Assembly (NCBI GenBank): GCA_041916775.1
Contig: JAYRYZ010000008.1
Span: 1 to 64,000 of the forward strand
Source of the DNA: UBA2357 sp041916775
Lineage (GTDB): Bacteria > Pseudomonadota > Gammaproteobacteria > Burkholderiales > Rhodocyclaceae
Direction of reading: 5' to 3'
Length of the DNA stretch: 64,000 nucleotides
The notes beneath the pieces are model-generated. The model had not been told where the DNA came from. It saw nothing but the letters and a program-made list of their open reading frames with translations, and searched no databases. The translations under genes and the position numbers were made by a program. Positions 26,820 through 38,203 of the stretch are shown here, piece after piece (the stretch's first letter is position 1; the number at the start of each line of letters is the position of its first letter).

Positions 26820-26885
26820 TGGGCCCTCCGACCCGCAGCCCGTCGCACCACTCCCACCTGCGGTGCATGGCGGAACACATTCCCG

Positions 26886-26916
26886 TTGACGGCAGCACTG
26901 GCATTGCGGCTATAAT
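26886..26916 (+). promoter_or_regulatory. Sigma-70 promoter of tRNA-Leu
   Basis: TTGACG (26886-26891) and a perfect TATAAT (26911-26916) are separated by 19 bases. Transcription would begin around 26923, with the mature tRNA at 26950. The spacing is longer than the ideal 17. Confidence 0.65.
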
Positions 26917-26949
26917 CCGGCCCCTTGCATCGTACTGCGATGCAGGATT

Positions 26950-27034
26950 GCCTTGGTGGTGAAATTGGTAGACACGCTATCTTGAGGGGGTAGTGGCGAA
27001 AGCCGTGCGAGTTCGAGTCTCGCCCAAGGCACCA
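26950..27034 (+). tRNA. tRNA-Leu, anticodon GAG
   Basis: An 85-base class II tRNA with acceptor stem GCCTTGG/CCAAGGC, a D loop with AAATTGGTAGAC, an anticodon loop TTGAGGG (anticodon GAG), a variable arm (TGGCGAAAGCCGT), a T arm GAGTTCGAGTCTC and an encoded CCA. It decodes CUC and CUU. It is a single gene with its own strong promoter. No integrase or duplicated att sequence was seen next to it. Confidence 0.95.
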
Positions 27035-27239
27035 GTCTCTTGCGGATGCAGCAACGCTGCCCGCGTCAGTTGTTCCGCAGGTCGTCCACTGCATCAGCTT
27101 CGATCAAGTACTGCATGAATCTGTCCCGATTGCGACGGAGCCTTGTCCACCGCTGCCGCGTGCCCGGCCGCAATTGCGCGAACTCTGGCAGAATCCAGCG
27201 AATCCACAAGCGCCAGACGGCACGCAGCGGAGCTTCATC

Positions 27240-27569
27240 ATGCAATGGGTTTATCTGGGCATTGCCATCGTTGCCGAAGTGATCGCCACCTCGGCCCTCA
27301 AGGCGGCTGAAGGCTTCACCCGCCTGTGGCCGTCGCTGATCGTCGTGATCGGTTACGGCATCGCCTTCCTGTTCCTGTCGCTCACCCTGCGCACGATGCC
27401 GATCGGCATCGCCTATGCGGTGTGGTCCGGCACCGGAGTCGCGCTCATCACGCTGATCGCCTGGCTGCTCTTCGGCCAGGCCCTTGATGGTGCGGCGTTG
27501 CTGGGTCTGGGGTTGATCGTTGCCGGTGTGGTGGTGCTCAACGTCTTCTCGAAATCCGTCAGCCATTGA
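27240..27569 (+). CDS. Small multidrug resistance (SMR) family exporter
   Basis: A 109-residue protein with four membrane helices. The essential membrane glutamate is E13 in IAEVIATSALKAAEGFT, followed by GIAFLFLSLTLRTMPIGIAYAVWSG and the GxG-type helix 4. The sequence is of the EmrE/QacE drug-export type rather than the guanidinium Gdx/SugE type, judged from the YAVWSGTG stretch alone. The ATG at 27240 begins the normal N-terminus MQWVYLGIA. No guanidine riboswitch was recognised upstream. Confidence 0.9.
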   Translation: MQWVYLGIAIVAEVIATSALKAAEGFTRLWPSLIVVIGYGIAFLFLSLTLRTMPIGIAYAVWSGTGVALITLIAWLLFGQALDGAALLGLGLIVAGVVVLNVFSKSVSH

Positions 27570-27617
27570 GGCGCGCGGTCGCGCGCTGTCATCCAACCGT
27601 TCGCACCGAGGTCGCCG

Positions 27618-28322
27618 ATGTCTCCTTCCCCCGCATCGCTCCAACCCGTCGGCTTTCCCGTACCCGGGTGGACTCCACGCCCGCTGCCGTCAGGCGCCAC
27701 ACTCAGCGGCCGATTCTGCCGCATCGAGGCGCTGGACGCGGCACGCCATGGAGACGAGCTCTTCGAAGCCTTCAGCGCCGACGACGGCCGAATGTGGACC
27801 TACATGCCCTACGGACCTTTTGCCGCTCGTACCGACTACCAGGCCTGGCTCACACAATATGCGCCGAGCCGCGACCCGCTCTTCCACGCCATCGTCGATG
27901 CAGCGAGTGGCAAGGCGGTCGGCGTCGCGAGTTACCTGCGCATCGACCCCGCCAACGGCTGCATCGAGGTCGGACATATCGCGCTCTCCCCGCGCCTGCA
28001 GCGCACCGTAGCGGCCACCGAAGCGATGTACCTGATGATGCGCCAGGCCTTCCAGCTCGGGTACCGGCGCTACGAGTGGAAGTGCGACGCGCTCAACGCA
28101 CCGTCGCGCGCGGCCGCGGTGCGGCTGGGGTTCAGCTTCGAGGGCATCTTTCGTCAGGCGGTGGTGGTGAAGGGGCGCAACCGCGACACCGCGTGGTTCT
28201 CGGTGATCGACAGGGAGTGGCCGCTCCTCGCCGAGACTTTCGAGGCGTGGCTCTCTCCGGCCAACTTCGACACTGAAGGTCGGCAAAGGCGGTCGCTTGC
28301 CAGCCTGCGCAAGTCGGGCTGA
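27618..28322 (+). CDS. GNAT-family N-acetyltransferase (RimJ/RimL-like)
   Basis: A 234-residue acetyltransferase. The acetyl-CoA-binding region is around IEVGHIALSPRLQRTVAATEAMYLMMRQAF, followed by RRYEWKCDALNAPSRAAAVRLGFSFEG, the RimJ-like motif B. Related proteins acetylate N-termini or small amines; the substrate is unknown. It lies 48 bases after the SMR gene in the same direction, so a short operon is possible. Confidence 0.87.
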   Translation: MSPSPASLQPVGFPVPGWTPRPLPSGATLSGRFCRIEALDAARHGDELFEAFSADDGRMWTYMPYGPFAARTDYQAWLTQYAPSRDPLFHAIVDAASGKAVGVASYLRIDPANGCIEVGHIALSPRLQRTVAATEAMYLMMRQAFQLGYRRYEWKCDALNAPSRAAAVRLGFSFEGIFRQAVVVKGRNRDTAWFSVIDREWPLLAETFEAWLSPANFDTEGRQRRSLASLRKSG

Positions 28323-28497
28323 TACCAGTCCCCGGCGTCGGCGCCTAGCCGACATCCGTCCTGATACCGGAGCCCGGGCAGCCACGTTTGTCGGATAAGC
28401 CGCAGCGTCATTGTCGCCTAACATGGTGCGACGGAACCGCACGCTCCATGCCTGTGCAGTTGGACAGCCAAGCGGCACGCCTGCAAGAGGTCGTCTC

Positions 28498-31400
28498 ATG
28501 GTCATAATGGAACCCGCGCTGTACCTTGTGACGGGCTTCTGCTCCTACGCGGCGGTAAGCCATGCGCTGGAGAACAACCTGCCACGGCTGCGACGAGCCC
28601 AGCACCTCTTGGCGGTGCTGTGTATTTGCATCGCATGCGGCAACCTCGCATACCTGCGCATGATCTCCACCACGGATGTCGCGATCTACGTCGAGGCCGT
28701 GCGCTGGAATCTCGCGACCATTGGCCCGCTTTACATCGGCTTGGTACTGTTCATCCCACTCTATACCGGAGTAGTGGTGCGCTGGGTGATCTACGTCGGC
28801 ATTGCCGTGTTCTCGGTGAGCTGGGCGTGGAACTGGGTACAGCCCTTCACCTTGCAGTTCGCCAGGTTACCTACCCTCGAGACGATCGTACTGCCTTGGG
28901 GCGAGCACTGGACACGCGCGATCGGCACTGGAAGCCCAGCTGCGCTGTTAGGTAGCATCGGCATCTTCCTCGTGCTGTTATACGGCTTCTACGCGCTTGC
29001 CAGGATGCCGCAGCGATATGGCAAGCGCTGGGTCGCGATGGGCCTGAGCGTCTTCCTGCTGAGCGCTCTGCAGGGGCTACTCGCACGCTTTGGCATACTC
29101 GACATGCCGCCACTGGGCCCCTTCGGACTGCCGGTGATGCTGATGCTGCTGAGCGTGGGGCTGCATATCGAGGCCAAAGCATACCTGCAGCTCAATCAGC
29201 GGCTCGTCGATGCGCTGCCAGCTGCGGTCTATATGCGCGACCGCGCCGGCCGCTACATGTTCGCCAACCAGGCCTATGCGCAGGCCTTTGGCACCACTCC
29301 GGAGCAACTGCTCGGCCTGACTCCCGCAGACCTGCCGGGCGACACGCACCCCGAGTTGCTCGCGCGTGACGGGGAAGTACTGCGCAGCTTGCAGACGGTG
29401 GAGCACGAGGAGCGGGTGGTGGCAGGCGACAGGATCTACTTCGTTCTGTCCCGGCGCTTTCCTGTGATGCTGGAGGGCGGCAGGATCATCGGGGTCGCGG
29501 GTGTCTCCACCGACATCACCGATCGGAAGACCATGGAGGAGGCGCTGCGGAAGCTGTCGGCAAACCTAGAGATTCAGGTGCAGGAACGCACACTGGCGCT
29601 GACCGAACAGACGATGACCTTGCAGCAGACCAACGATCTGCTCCAGCAACGGCAGGCCGAGTTGCAGGAAGCCAAGCAGCGCGCCGAGGAAGCCACCCGG
29701 AGCAAGAGCCAGTTCCTCGCCAACATGAGCCACGAAATCCGAACCCCGATCAATGCCATCATCGGGATGAGCTACCTCGCCCTCAAGACGCAGCTCGACG
29801 AACGCCAGCGCGACTACCTGCAGAAGACCCAACGCGCTGCACAACATCTGCTCGGCATACTCAATGACATCCTGGACATCTCCAAGGTCGAAGCTGGCAA
29901 GTTGGGCATAGAAAGCACCGACTTCGACCTCGATCAGGTGTTACAGAACCTTGCCACCGTGGTCGCCGAGAAAGCGGCCGCCAAGGGTCTGGAGCTCGTG
30001 ATTGCCACCGATGTCGATGTACCAACGCGGCTTCGTGGCGACCCGCTGCGCCTCGGCCAGATCCTGATCAACTACGTCAACAACGCAATCAAGTTCACTG
30101 AATGCGGCGAGGTCATGGTGCGTGTTCATGTCGTCGAACGGGCCTTGCACGACGTCCTATTGCGCTTCGAAGTGGACGATACTGGTATCGGCCTGACCCC
30201 GGCACAGGCCGCGGGCCTGTTCCAGAGCTTCTCACAGGCCGACCAATCCACCTCGCGCAAGTATGGCGGCACCGGCCTTGGGCTGGCGATCAGCAAGAGT
30301 CTCGCCGAGCTGATGGGTGGTGCCGTGGGGGTGAAGAGCGTGCTCGGCGAAGGCTCGCAGTTCTGGTTTACTGCCAGGCTGGGTATTGCAACGACCGTCA
30401 TGCCGCGACTCCCCGCGTCCACCGCGCGCGGCTGCAGGGTGCTCGTGGTTGACGACAACCCACATGCCGCCGAAACCCTCTCGGACCTTCTGAAGCGACT
30501 CGGCTTCGATGCCGAGTGGGTGGATGGAGGCGCGCTCGCGCTGCAGCATCTGAAGGCCTGCGATGCGGCCGGACAGCCGTGCGAGGTGCTCCTGACCGAC
30601 TGGGTCATGCCGGATATGAACGGGGCCGAACTGTTGCGCGCGGTGACAGGCCTTCCGCTGACGTATCCGCCGCGCCGTGCGGTGGTGACTGCGCACGGGC
30701 GTCAGGAGATCGAGACCGAAGCCGCCGCGCTGGGCGTAGCAGAAATTCTCCTGAAGCCTGTCAGCGCCTCAATCCTGCTTGACAGCATGCTGCGCCTGCT
30801 CGGGCAGCCGATGCCCGGCACCGCACTGACCGACGACGACGGGACGGGCCGCTTCCGCGCAACGCTTGCAGGCTTTGCCGTGTTGCTCGCGGAGGATAAT
30901 GAGCTCAACCAGGAAATCGCCAGCGAACTGTTGCGCGAGGTCGGCATCGGTGTGGACATCGCGAACAACGGCCGGATGGCGGTGCACATGGCTCTGACCC
31001 GGCACTACGACCTCGTTCTGATGGACATGCAGATGCCGGAGCTCGACGGTATCGAGGCCACGCTGGAGATTCGCAAGTGCATCCCTTCCGCGCAATTGCC
31101 GATCCTGGCAATGACCGCCAACGCGATGGATGCGGACCGCCAGCGCTGCCTGGCCGCTGGCATGGACGACTTCCTCTCCAAGCCCATAGATCCGCAGGTG
31201 TTGTGGACGCGCCTGCAGCACTGGCTGGAGGGCCGCAGCACGGCAAAGCGAGGATCGGAGCTGCGAGACGATGGCGGTTCCGAGAGCATCCACCGCTTGT
31301 CCGACGACGGCGGCGACGAAGCCCGTGACCCATTGGAAATCCCTGGTCTCGATCACGCACGCGGGCTGCGACTTGCGGGTGGCAATACGGCACTCTTCCA

Positions 31401-31908
31401 GCGGCTTCTGCACGGATTCACCAGGCGGGAGGCGGACGCGATCGAGCGCGTACGTGCAGCCCTGGCACAGCGGGACTACGCCGAGGCAGAGCGCATCGTA
31501 CACACGCTCAAGGGGCTCGCCGGTAACATCGGTGCCATCCCCCTCTTCCACGCTGCCAAGGCGCTCGAATGCGGTTTGCTTGAAACAACGGACGCAGCCG
31601 AACTTGCACGCCTGATGGCTGCGGCGGAGGCGGCGCTGACGCCGCTGGTGCGGGCACTGCAATCCACAACCATGCCGACCGCCCAATTGCCGCCGGACGG
31701 CATGGCGGGGGATGTCCTCCGGCAACTGGCGACCTTGCTGCGGGAGCAGGAAGGCGACGCTGTCGACCACTTCGATGCGCATCGCGACCTGCTTGCCGCC
31801 GCACTCGGCAAACGCTTTGCCGAGGTTGAGCAACGCATTGCGGCCTACGATTTCGACGAGGCGTACACCTTGCTGTCGAAACCGTACATCGACCAGCAGC
31901 CGCCCTGA
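28498..31908 (+). CDS. Large hybrid histidine kinase: membrane sensor, PAS, two receivers, Hpt
   Basis: A 1136-residue BarA/GacS-like phosphorelay protein. About seven hydrophobic segments (residues 5-225) are followed by a PAS domain (230-345), a coiled coil (350-400), HisKA with H412 in SHEIRTPINAIIG, HATPase_c, receiver 1 with D701 (LTDWVMPDMNG), receiver 2 with D843 (LMDMQMPELDG) and an Hpt domain with H1002 in IVHTLKGLAGN. All relay residues are present, so it should pass phosphate to an unlinked regulator. The ATG at 28498 follows AAGAGG. No neighbouring regulator was found. Confidence 0.92.
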   Translation: MVIMEPALYLVTGFCSYAAVSHALENNLPRLRRAQHLLAVLCICIACGNLAYLRMISTTDVAIYVEAVRWNLATIGPLYIGLVLFIPLYTGVVVRWVIYVGIAVFSVSWAWNWVQPFTLQFARLPTLETIVLPWGEHWTRAIGTGSPAALLGSIGIFLVLLYGFYALARMPQRYGKRWVAMGLSVFLLSALQGLLARFGILDMPPLGPFGLPVMLMLLSVGLHIEAKAYLQLNQRLVDALPAAVYMRDRAGRYMFANQAYAQAFGTTPEQLLGLTPADLPGDTHPELLARDGEVLRSLQTVEHEERVVAGDRIYFVLSRRFPVMLEGGRIIGVAGVSTDITDRKTMEEALRKLSANLEIQVQERTLALTEQTMTLQQTNDLLQQRQAELQEAKQRAEEATRSKSQFLANMSHEIRTPINAIIGMSYLALKTQLDERQRDYLQKTQRAAQHLLGILNDILDISKVEAGKLGIESTDFDLDQVLQNLATVVAEKAAAKGLELVIATDVDVPTRLRGDPLRLGQILINYVNNAIKFTECGEVMVRVHVVERALHDVLLRFEVDDTGIGLTPAQAAGLFQSFSQADQSTSRKYGGTGLGLAISKSLAELMGGAVGVKSVLGEGSQFWFTARLGIATTVMPRLPASTARGCRVLVVDDNPHAAETLSDLLKRLGFDAEWVDGGALALQHLKACDAAGQPCEVLLTDWVMPDMNGAELLRAVTGLPLTYPPRRAVVTAHGRQEIETEAAALGVAEILLKPVSASILLDSMLRLLGQPMPGTALTDDDGTGRFRATLAGFAVLLAEDNELNQEIASELLREVGIGVDIANNGRMAVHMALTRHYDLVLMDMQMPELDGIEATLEIRKCIPSAQLPILAMTANAMDADRQRCLAAGMDDFLSKPIDPQVLWTRLQHWLEGRSTAKRGSELRDDGGSESIHRLSDDGGDEARDPLEIPGLDHARGLRLAGGNTALFQRLLHGFTRREADAIERVRAALAQRDYAEAERIVHTLKGLAGNIGAIPLFHAAKALECGLLETTDAAELARLMAAAEAALTPLVRALQSTTMPTAQLPPDGMAGDVLRQLATLLREQEGDAVDHFDAHRDLLAAALGKRFAEVEQRIAAYDFDEAYTLLSKPYIDQQPP

Positions 31909-31950
31909 AACCGCTCTGCTCCAGGCACGACCACTGCGGCCCGTAACTTC

Positions 31951-32850
31951 TCAGCTCGGCTTGCGCCCGCGCTGCTGCATCACCACCGCACCCACGATCA
32001 GCACCAGGCCCAGCCAGGTGGCCGGGACGATGGTTTCGCCGAGAAAGTGGCTGATGAAGAACAGCGACAGGAAGGGCGACAGGAAGATCAGGTTGCCGAC
32101 CCGGCTCACGTTCTCCGCATGGCGCATCGCCGCGAGCCACAGCATGAACGTGATGCCCATCTCGAAGAGGCCCACATAGGCGGCCCCGGCGAGCGCCTGC
32201 GGCGTCGGCCACACGAGCTCGCCCTGCCAGATCATGACCGCCCACACCATCGGCGTACCGAGTGCAAAGCAGAGCAGCAGCGTCACCGCACCGGATGCGC
32301 TGGCACGCGTGTTGAGCACCCAGTAGAGCGCCCAAAGCACCGTGCTGGCGAGCGCCAGCGCGACGCCGAGGCCGCTGTCGAAGGACAGCGCCAGCAGATT
32401 TCCACGCGTGGCGATGATCACCGCACCGCCATAACCGGCGAGCAGCGCCAGGCTGTCGCGCAGACTCAGGCGCTGGCGCAGCAACGGCACCGCGAGCAGC
32501 GATAGGGTGAGCGCCCACGTGTAGTTGATCGCCTGCGCCTGCTGCGCGGGCAATAGATCATAGGCGCGAAACAGGATGAGGTAATACAGGCAGGGATTGA
32601 GCGCCCCCATCGCAAGGTAATAGAGTGGACGCGCTCGCAGGCTCGCGATCAACGCGTCCCAGGCATGTGCGCGCGCGACGAATGCCGCCAGCACCAGCGC
32701 GGAAAAGAGGCCGGACCAGGCGAGGAGCTGGGTGGGCGTCATCACCTGGAGCGAGAGCTTGAACGCGGTCGCGACGGTGGACCACAGCAGCACCGCCGAC
32801 AAACCGAGCAGCATCGCGCGCTTCTGATTCTTAGCGACGGGATGACTCAA
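31951..32850 (-). CDS. EamA/DMT-family transporter
   Basis: A 299-residue drug/metabolite transporter with ten predicted helices in two EamA repeats (LLLGLSAVLLWSTVATAFKL; VALALASTVLWALYWVLNTR). The start is probably a TTG at 32850 after GGAGAGATC; it overlaps the stop of the upstream GTPase gene (TTGA), giving coupling. The ATG at 32814 is the alternative. It is last in the operon GTPase-GTPase-EamA. The substrate is unknown; the link with two GTPases is unusual for this family. Confidence 0.85.
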   Translation of the reverse strand: MSHPVAKNQKRAMLLGLSAVLLWSTVATAFKLSLQVMTPTQLLAWSGLFSALVLAAFVARAHAWDALIASLRARPLYYLAMGALNPCLYYLILFRAYDLLPAQQAQAINYTWALTLSLLAVPLLRQRLSLRDSLALLAGYGGAVIIATRGNLLALSFDSGLGVALALASTVLWALYWVLNTRASASGAVTLLLCFALGTPMVWAVMIWQGELVWPTPQALAGAAYVGLFEMGITFMLWLAAMRHAENVSRVGNLIFLSPFLSLFFISHFLGETIVPATWLGLVLIVGAVVMQQRGRKPS

Positions 32851-34385
32851 GATCTCTCCACATGTCGGTTCCACAACCAACGTCCGGCACCTTGCAGCTG
32901 CTTCCACACCAGGCCCCAGTTCTCGGCCTGGCGGCGTGCATCCAGGCAGCGCAGCAGACGCGAGCGCAGCATCGCATCCTGTTCCGAGAGCAGGGCCGCC
33001 CACAGCGCGTCATCGATGTTGTAGACGCGGCCCGGGGCGAGACAGGCCGGCACCACCTTCTCGACCTGCACGCCCAGATCCGCCGCCACGGCCTCCAGGG
33101 CAGCGCGCATGTTCGCCACCTTGGGCCGTGCGACATCCGCAAGATCGTAGGGCGGCTGCCACTCGCCGATGGGGCGCAACTGATCGACATGGCTCATGAC
33201 CACCAGCAGTGGCAAGGGCGGATGCTTCGCACTGCTGCGCGCGGCGCGGAGCGCATCCAGCCATTCCCGTTCGCGCTCGCGGTCCGGCCGGTGCGCCGGG
33301 CTGACCCAGAGCAGCAGATCCGCACCCTCACAGGCCTTGGTCAAGGCCTGCAGGGCCACTTCACCCGCATCCACACCAGGGGTGTCGAACACCAGCGCAC
33401 GCGTGATGCCGTCGCGCACCAGCAGCCGCGGCGAGATCTCGCGTGTGGTATCCCCGAGCACGTCGGTGGCGCTCACAAGCTCGCCGAAGAGCGCGTTCAC
33501 CAGGCTGGACTTGCCCGCATTGCGGCGCCCGGCAATCACGATGCGCAAAGGTTCGACGGGTGCATCCCCATCCTTGGCCTGCACGAGATCGGACGTCGAG
33601 GCCGGCGTCGGCGCTGCGACCGGATCGCCGTCCTCCAGCGACAGCTGCCCGCCGTAGAGAGCCACCGCATACCAGCCCACACGCCGCACATAGGTCTGCA
33701 GCAGCCAGCGCAGCAGATCGTCGCGCGCGCTGCCCACGGTGAGGCCAAAGAGCTGTCCCTTGAGCTCGCCCAGCAAGGCCTCGAGTGGGCTCGCCACCAG
33801 TCGGCCGGCACGATACACATCGTACAGGCGCGCCGCATTCTGCCCCCAGCGGCGCAGGCGCATCAGGTCGCCGATGCCGAGCCGATGGCTGAATGGCACG
33901 TTGGTGAGGAGCTCCTTACGCAGGTCGCGGCTGGCGCGCTCGATGATGAGCAGTGTGTGCGGCAGGGTGAGTTCCAGCAGCGGGCGCTCTGCCTCCGGAT
34001 GATGATCGCGCGCGACCAGCTCGAGCGTGTGCCTTCCGAGCGCGAGCATCGCCGAGCCGTCTCCCACCGGCCAGTCGGCCGGTTCGACGCTGGCGGCGAA
34101 GGCTTCCACCTTTTCCCATGTCGACTCGGCGCCAGGTGGCCACGCCGGATCCGGGCGGATCTCGCCCGCTTCCAGCAGGCGCCGCTCACGCCGTGCCAAA
34201 CCGGCGTGCAACAGGTAGCCGCCGGCAACCACGGCCGCCATGCCGCCCAGCCACCACCAACGCTGTTCAGCCTGCCAAAGCCAGGCAACACCAAGCATCA
34301 GCAGCACCAGCAGCGGGCTGCCGATCAGGCCGAGCGCGATGAGGTGGAGCGCGTTCAGGCGACGCAGCAGGGGTGGCAAGCTCAC
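32847..34385 (-). CDS. Membrane-anchored GTPase
   Basis: A 512-residue protein. Two N-terminal hydrophobic segments (about 12-36 and 44-62) precede a helical middle region (about 85-240) and a P-loop GTPase domain from residue 280: G1 AGRRNAGKSS (285-294), G3 DTPG (334-337) and a variant G4 SHVD. It overlaps the second GTPase gene by four bases (ATGA) and the EamA gene at its end. Function unknown; a pair of partner GTPases acting at the inner membrane is inferred. Confidence 0.82.
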   Translation of the reverse strand: MSLPPLLRRLNALHLIALGLIGSPLLVLLMLGVAWLWQAEQRWWWLGGMAAVVAGGYLLHAGLARRERRLLEAGEIRPDPAWPPGAESTWEKVEAFAASVEPADWPVGDGSAMLALGRHTLELVARDHHPEAERPLLELTLPHTLLIIERASRDLRKELLTNVPFSHRLGIGDLMRLRRWGQNAARLYDVYRAGRLVASPLEALLGELKGQLFGLTVGSARDDLLRWLLQTYVRRVGWYAVALYGGQLSLEDGDPVAAPTPASTSDLVQAKDGDAPVEPLRIVIAGRRNAGKSSLVNALFGELVSATDVLGDTTREISPRLLVRDGITRALVFDTPGVDAGEVALQALTKACEGADLLLWVSPAHRPDREREREWLDALRAARSSAKHPPLPLLVVMSHVDQLRPIGEWQPPYDLADVARPKVANMRAALEAVAADLGVQVEKVVPACLAPGRVYNIDDALWAALLSEQDAMLRSRLLRCLDARRQAENWGLVWKQLQGAGRWLWNRHVERS

Positions 34386-35599
34386 GGCTCATGCACCCCG
34401 TCGCGCCGCTCGACCAGCAGCCTGCCGGCATCCTTCAAGGCTTCCGCATAGGCCGCGCGCACCACCTCCGCGTCCACCGCGCCGGCCTTGCGGGCCGCCA
34501 GGAAGGCCACCGCAGCCTTGCCAATCGCATAGGTCACGCCGGCGCTGGTGCTCGCCCCCCAGGCTGCACCAAGGGTCTGCCCCCAGCCGGGTACGAGCTT
34601 GACGACGCTCTTGCCGAGCATGCGGCCGACCACGCCGCCGGCAATGCCGGTGCCGAGCAAGGCCACGAACTCGCCTGCGAGGCGACGGCTCCAGCGCTCG
34701 CCATGCAGGGCGGCAAGGGCATGCAGCATCTTCACCTGCACAGCGGTGACCGCGACCAGATCGACCACCGGTACGGCTCCGAGTGCGCCTGCGGTCAGGC
34801 TGTGGCCGACGATGTGCGGATGAGCAGCGCGCGCGAGGGTATCGCGCACGACCACGTCGCCAAGCAGCTCCCGCCGCAGGCGTTCCGCCGTGAGCGCTTC
34901 TATTGCCGACCACAGGGCGTCGCGCCCGTAGTCGTGCGGCACGAAACCGTCCTCCGGTAAGGTGAGATCGACCAGCACCGGGCGCACCGGTGCATCGCCC
35001 GCCAGCGCGCCGAGCTGGTCACGTTGCGCCTGACAGGCACGGGCAATGTCCGCAGGCCATCCGCTGCTGTCCGATGCCTGCCCGGGATCAAACGGGTAGG
35101 GAAGGGGATGCCCGGCCCCCGGCGGATACAGCTCATGCAGGCCGGTGAGCGCCAATAGTACCGGCCAGTCGGGATGGCGGCGGCGCACCGCGCGGACGAC
35201 GTCGAACACTGCTTCCTGACCCGGGTCTGCGATCTTCACGACGGCCATGACCAGGTGGGCGCTGGACTCGCAGAATGCGATGTCTTCGCTTGGGTCATAG
35301 GCGCGCTCGCCGAGCCCGCGCGTATCCAGGAAGCGCAACACCGGCATCCCGGCGGGAAAGTCGTAGAAGCGCGCCGAGCGGGTACAGGGCTGGAACCCGT
35401 TGCCGATCGCCGCGTCGTCACTGCCGGTCAGGGTGCGGATGATCGAGGTCTTGCCGGCCTGCGTCTTGCCGAGCAGCCAGAGCACGGGCACTGGCGCACG
35501 CGCACGTGCGGCGCCCAGCGCCTCGGCGAGCACCGTCTGATCCACCTCCGGCTCACGCAAGGTACCGATGATCCGCTGCCAGGTTCCGTTCCAGTCCAT
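34382..35599 (-). CDS. GTPase with C-terminal DUF697-like domain
   Basis: A 405-residue protein with an N-terminal GTPase domain: G1 GKTQAGKTS (44-52), an effector-like threonine region and G3 DTRGLGE. The C-terminal half (about 255-385) is rich in Ala/Gly helices (GHSLTAGALGAVPVVDLVAVTAVQ; GVVGRMLGKSVVKLVPGWG) as in DUF697 proteins and probably associates with the membrane. The ATG at 35599 follows GGAAGGAC. It is first in the three-gene coupled operon. The cellular role is not known. Confidence 0.84.
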   Translation of the reverse strand: MDWNGTWQRIIGTLREPEVDQTVLAEALGAARARAPVPVLWLLGKTQAGKTSIIRTLTGSDDAAIGNGFQPCTRSARFYDFPAGMPVLRFLDTRGLGERAYDPSEDIAFCESSAHLVMAVVKIADPGQEAVFDVVRAVRRRHPDWPVLLALTGLHELYPPGAGHPLPYPFDPGQASDSSGWPADIARACQAQRDQLGALAGDAPVRPVLVDLTLPEDGFVPHDYGRDALWSAIEALTAERLRRELLGDVVVRDTLARAAHPHIVGHSLTAGALGAVPVVDLVAVTAVQVKMLHALAALHGERWSRRLAGEFVALLGTGIAGGVVGRMLGKSVVKLVPGWGQTLGAAWGASTSAGVTYAIGKAAVAFLAARKAGAVDAEVVRAAYAEALKDAGRLLVERRDGVHEP

Positions 35600-35663
35600 G
35601 TCCTTCCTGCACCCGCGCACAGAGTCTGCGGAGAATACACCGCGACCCCGAGCCGCGTGCGAG

Positions 35664-37526
<1,863 letters not shown>

Positions 37527-37575
37527 GCCGATACCATGCCGGAGATCAGATGCACTTTCTGGCGCTCATCTCGGC

Positions 37576-38082
37576 TCAGGGCAGCACCCGGATCGCTCGG
37601 ATCTGCCAGATGGATCGGGACTGGATGACTTCGGAATTGAGGGCTGGATCTTCGTCGAAGGGATACACCAGAAACAACGGACCCTTGTCGCGCACCCGCA
37701 GCAACTCACCGTTCTGGCGCAGTGCGAGGATCACCTTGTGACGTTGCAGGTCGTCAACCGGGACCTCGACGCTGTAATCGTTGATCGCGGTAATCACCAG
37801 GCGTGTACCACGTGCGCCCACGGCCTCCAGCAAGGCCGTGCCCAATGGCCCTTCGAATGCGGTCACGCCCTCGGTCCATGGCGTGCGTGTGCGTATCTCG
37901 CGTCCGGGCAATGCGTCGAGCATGTCGAGATCGAACAAGGCCTTGCCGTCGGCGTTGGTCCTGCCGATCTCACCTTCCATCGTCAGAATCACCTTGCCAA
38001 CGGGCGCAGGTAACGCCTGCTGGGCCGAAACCGGTGCGATCAGGCAGATTGCGGCGACGAATGCGAACAGGAACTTCAACAT
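37576..38082 (-). CDS. Secreted SUOX/molybdopterin-fold protein lacking the Mo-ligand cysteine
   Basis: A 168-residue protein with a signal peptide (about 1-20, cleavage near SAQQ). The mature part resembles the Moco-binding fold of sulfite-oxidase-type enzymes (TPWTEGVTAFEGPLGTALLEAVGARG; INDYSVEVPVDDLQRHKVILAL; GPLFLVYPFDED). The only cysteine, C13, is in the signal peptide, so the molybdenum-ligating Cys is missing and catalysis is unlikely. It sits just upstream of a hybrid kinase with a periplasmic sensor; a ligand-binding role in that pathway is inferred. Confidence 0.8.
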   Translation of the reverse strand: MLKFLFAFVAAICLIAPVSAQQALPAPVGKVILTMEGEIGRTNADGKALFDLDMLDALPGREIRTRTPWTEGVTAFEGPLGTALLEAVGARGTRLVITAINDYSVEVPVDDLQRHKVILALRQNGELLRVRDKGPLFLVYPFDEDPALNSEVIQSRSIWQIRAIRVLP

Positions 38083-38153
38083 GGCGGATCACTCCTTCGG
38101 TCGTTCGTGCCCATGTTGGGCAAGCGTGCGGTGGATTCTATCCGCCCCACGAC

Positions 38154-38177
38154 AAAAAGCCCGCACTTGGCGGGCTT
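38154..38177 (-). terminator. Intrinsic terminator of efp
   Basis: Minus-strand hairpin of 8 bp (arms 38177-38170 and 38164-38157), loop of 5, followed by a five-T run, 27 bases after the efp stop. Confidence 0.85.
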
Positions 38178-38203
38178 GTCGTGGTTGCGCTGCAAGCGCT
38201 GTA

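Noticed and set aside
26950..27239. Genomic island att site at tRNA-Leu
   Set aside because: No integrase, no repeat of the tRNA 3' end downstream, and ordinary genes follow.
27174..27239. Guanidine riboswitch before the SMR gene
   Set aside because: No conserved ACGR-type mini-ykkC hairpins were seen, and the protein looks like the drug-export type.
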